The notes beneath the pieces were generated by a model. The model searched no databases. It was not told the DNA's origin and was given only the letters and a program-made list of their open reading frames with translations. Below are positions 60,401 to 64,000 of a DNA stretch of 64,000 bases, piece after piece. Position numbers and translations under genes: made by a program. The stretch lies in contig NZ_QMIL01000005.1 in assembly GCF_003316875.1 (NCBI RefSeq), positions 62,001 through 126,000 on the forward strand. Reading direction: 5' to 3'. Position 1 is the first letter of the stretch, and each line of letters begins with the position of its first letter. The DNA comes from Aliidiomarina celeris. Lineage in GTDB: Bacteria > Pseudomonadota > Gammaproteobacteria > Enterobacterales > Alteromonadaceae.

Positions 60401-61101
60401 CCGATCCAAGCTATACCGTTCAAGTTTGGTTACGATTTGGTGAAGACGAGCCGGCTCAGGTGTTCTTCAACTATGTAGAAATTCCAGAAATGCCGGAATG
60501 GCTGACCATTGGAATGGAAGACATTAGTGGCGAAACAGGCTTTACCTACCATTTCGACGGTGACGGTGAAGCGGTGGCGTCGGGCGATTCGTTAGAAGCT
60601 CGTTTAGCGATTCAAGACAGCCAAGTCATGGTGAGTTATGAAGTACCCTTCAACTTTGGTTCGAATGTAACGGCGAGCACAGACTGGAATACCGCCGTAC
60701 AGGTGAATGTATTGGCAAACCTGAACTTAGACGCCCAAACCTTCTTAGGCGACGCAGTGGGTACGGTTGGCGAACAGCAGTTCTCTGCGCTGGCGCCAGT
60801 TATTGCCGATGCAACCGGGAATGTGAAGGCGGTAGTCACTAGTCAGCATGGTACCAATGCATCGCTGTCTACCTCTGGTGGTACTATTACCTTTACACCG
60901 GATCGCAGCTTTGCGGGTGACGAAGTAGTGACCTATCACTTGGAAGATGCGGCAGGAAATCGCACCCAAGACTACACCTTAACTGTGTCGGTGGGTAAAC
61001 GCCCGAACGACAAAAAATGGTATGAAGGTTCATTTGCTTTATGGCTCGCACTCGGTGGCCTGTTGGCGAGTGGTCGCCGCTTAAGTGTTCGTCGCCGCTA
61101 G
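57427..61101 (+). CDS. S8 subtilisin-like serine protease with PA domain and sorting-type C-terminal tail
   Basis: The protein has 1224 residues. It has a signal peptide (to about residue 35), an I9-type propeptide (about 60-170), and a subtilase domain with Asp215 in IIDSGIRPENP, His280 in GHGTHVAG and Ser600 in NSGTSMASPHVAGAAAL. A PA domain is inserted at about 430-530. Fn3-like and Ig-like beta modules follow (about 660-1190). The end, EGSFALWLALGGLLASGRRLSVRRR, combines a Gly-Ser, a hydrophobic helix and an Arg cluster, like a GlyGly-CTERM signal cut by rhombosortase. It should be secreted, probably by type II export, as a broad protease. Confidence 0.93.
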   Translation: MFSSRFPRAKASLIASSVSIALVGAMGVAAHAEPSNPLSVVSVDRAPVADVERAKAQPRSRLSIVEPTYYIVELEAPAMAAHLAENSDTMLSAQNAGNARAVGNRLNLQSIEAREYGAFLTAQQNAFVQQLQRRLPSAEVHRQFSTAMNAVVVKSTEQQAMATLRNLQGVKRVYRSEMRYAMMDDSLSRMKIEGAWADAGGRDMAGEGVRIAIIDSGIRPENPMFTNTGLAPASELPSDDYCSTTDATFCTDKVIVARYSEPTFTVHENEHISPLDYSGHGTHVAGSAAGAYVAANYLGSEVNLSGVAPGAYIMAYKALFTTPTSPGGGSDAMLVEALEHALNDGADVINNSWGGGPGQDGTDTVYDTIFANAEAAGVVVVTAAGNDGSGAETIGCPGCVEAGITVAALDETRTFSQKVSFNGSEFDARIASGDFVVTENIEGPLVLAANVSEGNELGCTAFSENAFAGAIAMVTRGECSFVEKAQNVQAAGAIAMVVGNNESGVIGMALDGITLPSVMVSQSTAEAIAESYEAGDALTIQTIEAETIADSAMGIASFSSRGPNGNNSFLKPDIAAPGTSILSAYSPDQGATFALNSGTSMASPHVAGAAALLRQLRPELDAYQVKSVLMGTTRLLANTTIFEQGTGLVQVDNALAATFALDKGAYVNSDCRLTCTFTMEVTNLTDEAKGYMVTASRLDYVDISVDVGGDLAEDGDAIDLLNVAAGETESFTVTVDSRFAEQGWNRFVLTLTDSDTTQRIPVVFTPNRTDDARVLTSVVSTGEPSWGEKAVVETYFSGESDADNEVRINFPEGVSVSNVQVQEENAMGTFTVNEDHALWTGDFLAVAGDSGVESANLPSMKLNDMPSSMLLGPIQSFGCAEEACDEVVVPIGGIGDLGGFMYNGEVYETLTVWDNGIVAPGDQSRTQLTFDNLAMPDTELPNNVIAPFWTDFVLGGALGGEVYFALATHNGGQYVVIEWSDAKVYSETLSPADPSYTVQVWLRFGEDEPAQVFFNYVEIPEMPEWLTIGMEDISGETGFTYHFDGDGEAVASGDSLEARLAIQDSQVMVSYEVPFNFGSNVTASTDWNTAVQVNVLANLNLDAQTFLGDAVGTVGEQQFSALAPVIADATGNVKAVVTSQHGTNASLSTSGGTITFTPDRSFAGDEVVTYHLEDAAGNRTQDYTLTVSVGKRPNDKKWYEGSFALWLALGGLLASGRRLSVRRR

Positions 61102-61145
61102 GTAACTTACCAAGCAGCAAATAAACACGCTGCTTTATCTTAGTG

Positions 61146-61181
61146 AAAAGCCCGTAACCAAGAAGTTACGGGCTTTTTTTT
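61146..61181 (+). terminator. Rho-independent terminator after the subtilase
   Basis: AAAGCCCGTAAC (ending 61158) and GTTACGGGCTTT (61165-61176) form a 12-base perfect stem with a 6-base loop, followed by a run of eight T from 61174. Confidence 0.93.
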
Positions 61182-61190
61182 GTGTGGCGT

Positions 61191-61218
61191 TTTGCGCAGC
61201 AATAAGCGGTGGTATAGT
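61191..61218 (+). promoter_or_regulatory. Candidate promoter of pabA
   Basis: TTTGCG (61191-61196) and TATAGT (61213-61218) are 16 bases apart. The -10 matches in five of six positions and the -35 is weak. It lies just after the subtilase terminator and 35 bases before the pabA start codon. Confidence 0.4.
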
Positions 61219-61253
61219 AGCGCCCGTTCCAAAGCAATGCGGCGATAATCGGT

Positions 61254-61868
61254 ATGATGCTCCTGATTGATAATTACGACTCGTTTACCCATAACCTGCA
61301 GCGTTATTTTCGCGAGTTGGGGCAACAGGTGCTGGTGGTGCGAAACGACGCCATAACATTGGCCGATTTAGAACGCTTAAAGCCACAAGCCGTGGTAATT
61401 TCGCCGGGGCCTTGTACGCCGAATGAGGCTGGAGTTTCCTTGGCTGCAGTCGGTTATTGCGCCGGGCGCATTCCACTGTTGGGCGTATGTTTAGGGCATC
61501 AAGCTATTGCCCAGCATTTTGGTGGTAACATTATTCGCGCAGACCGTGTTATGCATGGCAAACTCTCGCATGTGCAGCATAATGGCGCGTCGTTATTCGA
61601 AAAGGTGAACCCCACTTTTTCAGTTGTACGCTATCATTCCCTTATGGTGGATCAACATTCATTGCCCACTGAACTTGAAGCGACAGCGTGGCTCGCTCAG
61701 AGTGAGCAAGAGCAGCAACGGTTAATGGCATTTCAACATAAAACCTTACCGATTGTGGGCGTACAATTTCACCCCGAGTCGGTGTTAAGTGACAGTGGCC
61801 ACCAAATATTAGCGAATTTTTGCGCACTAGCGGGATTAACGCACAGCCCCGTAGCAACAAAGGAATAG
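61254..61868 (+). CDS. pabA: Aminodeoxychorismate/anthranilate synthase glutamine amidotransferase subunit
   Basis: The protein has 204 residues. It begins LLIDNYDSFTHNL and contains VISPGPCTPNEAG, the nucleophile Cys in GVCLGHQAIA and the catalytic His-Glu in VQFHPESVLS. These features match PabA and TrpG, which are hard to separate by sequence. PabA is favoured because the gene lies near argD, as in many gammaproteobacteria, and there are no trp genes here. It supplies ammonia for aminodeoxychorismate in folate synthesis. ATG codons at 61254 and 61257 are both possible starts. Confidence 0.9.
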   Translation: MMLLIDNYDSFTHNLQRYFRELGQQVLVVRNDAITLADLERLKPQAVVISPGPCTPNEAGVSLAAVGYCAGRIPLLGVCLGHQAIAQHFGGNIIRADRVMHGKLSHVQHNGASLFEKVNPTFSVVRYHSLMVDQHSLPTELEATAWLAQSEQEQQRLMAFQHKTLPIVGVQFHPESVLSDSGHQILANFCALAGLTHSPVATKE

Positions 61869-61873
61869 GGTTT

Positions 61874-63067
61874 ATGGCGCTTACCTACAAGGACTTTACG
61901 AGCCGTTTCGAGTCTGCTCCAGCAGACTCGGTGGCGTTGCTCGAGCGCAAGTTTTGTAGCTTATTGATTAGCCTTGATTTTGCACACAGCCTTGATGCCA
62001 CAAGCACTTACGAAGTTGAAAAAGAAGAAATACGTCAGCGTGAACTCTTACAGGTTGAGAAGCGGCGAGCCGAAGAGCGACAACGGGTACGAAACTCGTT
62101 GCGCTACCAACGGGAAATGATGAGTGCGGAGCTGCATGAACGCTTATTTGAGCAGTTGTCTGAGACCCTGAATAACCCCGACTATGTGCGTACTCGAATA
62201 CTCGCGATAGAACCCAATGCCCTCAGTTTAGTCGACGTGGTGCAAGCTCGAGCTGCTTCAATGAAAGCCCTTGAGCAAAAAGCCCAAGGGCTTGATTGGT
62301 TGCATGAGCAACTGCTTCGCGTTGTCAATTTACCGCCATTTGCCGACGCCAAAGATAAGCGCAGAGTGAAAGTGACCAGTGTAAGAAATGCGCTCGGTTT
62401 TGTTGGGATCGACGATTTACGCATACTTATTCCCGCTATGGCCATGCAACATTGGCTACCCAAGCGGTTAGAGCCTTTTAATTTATTGCGCCGAAAGCTC
62501 TGGGAGCATTCATTGGCAACGGCCATTACCTGCCAGGTACTCGCTGAGCTCGACGGCCAGCTGGACCCTGTTATTGCCTTTCTAACCGGGCTTTTTCATG
62601 ATTTAGGCAAAGCCGCGGTAGCGCGACTGTATGTTGTTTGCTTTGACGATGTTCAGCGCGACTTGTTGCGTGAATTAAGGGCTGAGGTACGTTCCCACCG
62701 TTACAACGCCTTGCTCGAAATTGAACCCTCGGAGCTCATGTTGCGCAACCTCATGATGTGTTTCGCAAAAACGGCAACCGCGCGGTTGATTGAAGGGCTG
62801 GGTTTGCAGCATATTCCAATTGCAGAAAGCTACCAAAACCTCGCTAAAGCAAGCGCGCCAACTGCGTTAACCGGCTACTCCAAGATTCTCTATCAAGCCG
62901 CAAAGTATTCGGATTTCCGCATGCTCTACGCCGCTAAACTGGTCGACGCGGAAGCCGGTCGCGAAATGAGCCGCGACGCCCATTTTAACCACCAAACTTT
63001 AGCGCTTTTAAAAACTGTAAAGTTAACTCGCTTGCGCTTGAATCGCGGTATGGCCGATCAGGCTTAG
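61874..63067 (+). CDS. HDOD domain protein
   Basis: The protein has 397 residues from the ATG at 61874, preceded by AAGGAATAGGG. An N-terminal region has a charged coiled coil (about 47-80, rich in Glu, Arg, Gln). The HDOD domain spans about 110-330, with LLRVVNLPPF, RNALGFVGIDDLRILIPAMAM and LTGLFHDLGKAAVARL, where an HD-like His-Asp is kept. HDOD proteins are signalling scaffolds related to HD-GYP phosphodiesterases. It lies five bases after pabA, so the two are cotranscribed, an unusual pairing. Confidence 0.85.
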   Translation: MALTYKDFTSRFESAPADSVALLERKFCSLLISLDFAHSLDATSTYEVEKEEIRQRELLQVEKRRAEERQRVRNSLRYQREMMSAELHERLFEQLSETLNNPDYVRTRILAIEPNALSLVDVVQARAASMKALEQKAQGLDWLHEQLLRVVNLPPFADAKDKRRVKVTSVRNALGFVGIDDLRILIPAMAMQHWLPKRLEPFNLLRRKLWEHSLATAITCQVLAELDGQLDPVIAFLTGLFHDLGKAAVARLYVVCFDDVQRDLLRELRAEVRSHRYNALLEIEPSELMLRNLMMCFAKTATARLIEGLGLQHIPIAESYQNLAKASAPTALTGYSKILYQAAKYSDFRMLYAAKLVDAEAGREMSRDAHFNHQTLALLKTVKLTRLRLNRGMADQA

Positions 63068-63157
63068 CGCATAATTATGCGCCAAGTTTGCAAAACTAAA
63101 TTACTTTTTTAATCTATACATTTCAAAAAGTTACCGTGCAGACTTTTCACAGGAGAC

Positions 63158-63182
63158 GTGCCATAATAACGGCACTTTTTTT
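63158..63182 (+). terminator. Short terminator-like hairpin just upstream of argD
   Basis: GTGCC at 63158-63162 and GGCAC at 63171-63175 form a 5-base stem with an 8-base loop followed by TTTTTTT. It ends 31 bases before the argD ATG, so it either ends the pabA-HDOD transcript, leaving little room for an argD promoter, or acts as a leader attenuator for argD. Confidence 0.6.
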
Positions 63183-63192
63183 AGCTCAATAG

Positions 63193-64000
<808 letters not shown>

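Overview
The window is a compact stretch of chromosome from a marine-type gammaproteobacterium. Several gene orders are classic for that class: ubiE-ubiJ-ubiB-tatABC-tatD, rhlB/gppA divergent from trxA-rho, ubiD-fre, rpe-trpS and pabA-argD. The mix of a thiamine TonB receptor, several c-di-GMP proteins, secreted peptidases and a secreted nuclease suggests the Alteromonadales, perhaps near Idiomarinaceae; that placement is inference. I found no rRNA or tRNA genes, insertion sequences, prophage, CRISPR array or other obvious mobile DNA.

Layout. 1-7.6 kb: the end of spoT, ridA, an NhaC-type antiporter, a GNAT-nitrilase fusion, a membrane protein, an EAL-HDOD protein and recG. 7.7-16.3 kb: a nearly gapless forward run of ubiquinone synthesis (ubiE, ubiJ, ubiB), twin-arginine export (tatABC), a small periplasmic protein, tatD, a membrane diguanylate cyclase and hemB. 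16.3-23.5 kb: gppA and rhlB facing trxA and rho, then ubiD-fre. 23.5-27.5 kb: a thiamine salvage operon under a TPP riboswitch, coding for a TonB receptor, a small thiamine-binding-family protein, a PnuT-like permease and a thiamine kinase-like protein. 27.6-29.1 kb: a short orphan flagellin and an unknown protein whose C-terminus resembles a flagellin end. 29.2-41 kb: an MFS transporter, trhO, dps, a secreted nuclease, pheA, udk-nupC, an MlaC-like protein, an outer-membrane-like protein and glutathione reductase.

40.8-45.6 kb is the most unusual region. A secreted beta-domain protein is followed, in the -1 frame, by a serine hydrolase that lacks a signal peptide and a good start. The junction has a slippery heptamer, an adjacent stop codon, an upstream Shine-Dalgarno-like stimulator and a downstream stem-loop, which is the architecture of dnaX-type programmed frameshifting. 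A LytS/LytTR two-component pair and an ATP-grasp ligase follow in the same direction.

45.6-64 kb: a YeeN-type protein, an Aer-like receptor with an FNR-type box upstream, a TPR-GGDEF protein, an S9 peptidase, prlC, rpe, trpS, a large subtilase with a sorting-type tail, pabA, an HDOD protein and the start of argD. A second perfect FNR-type box lies upstream of dps, at about the same distance from the start codon as the first.
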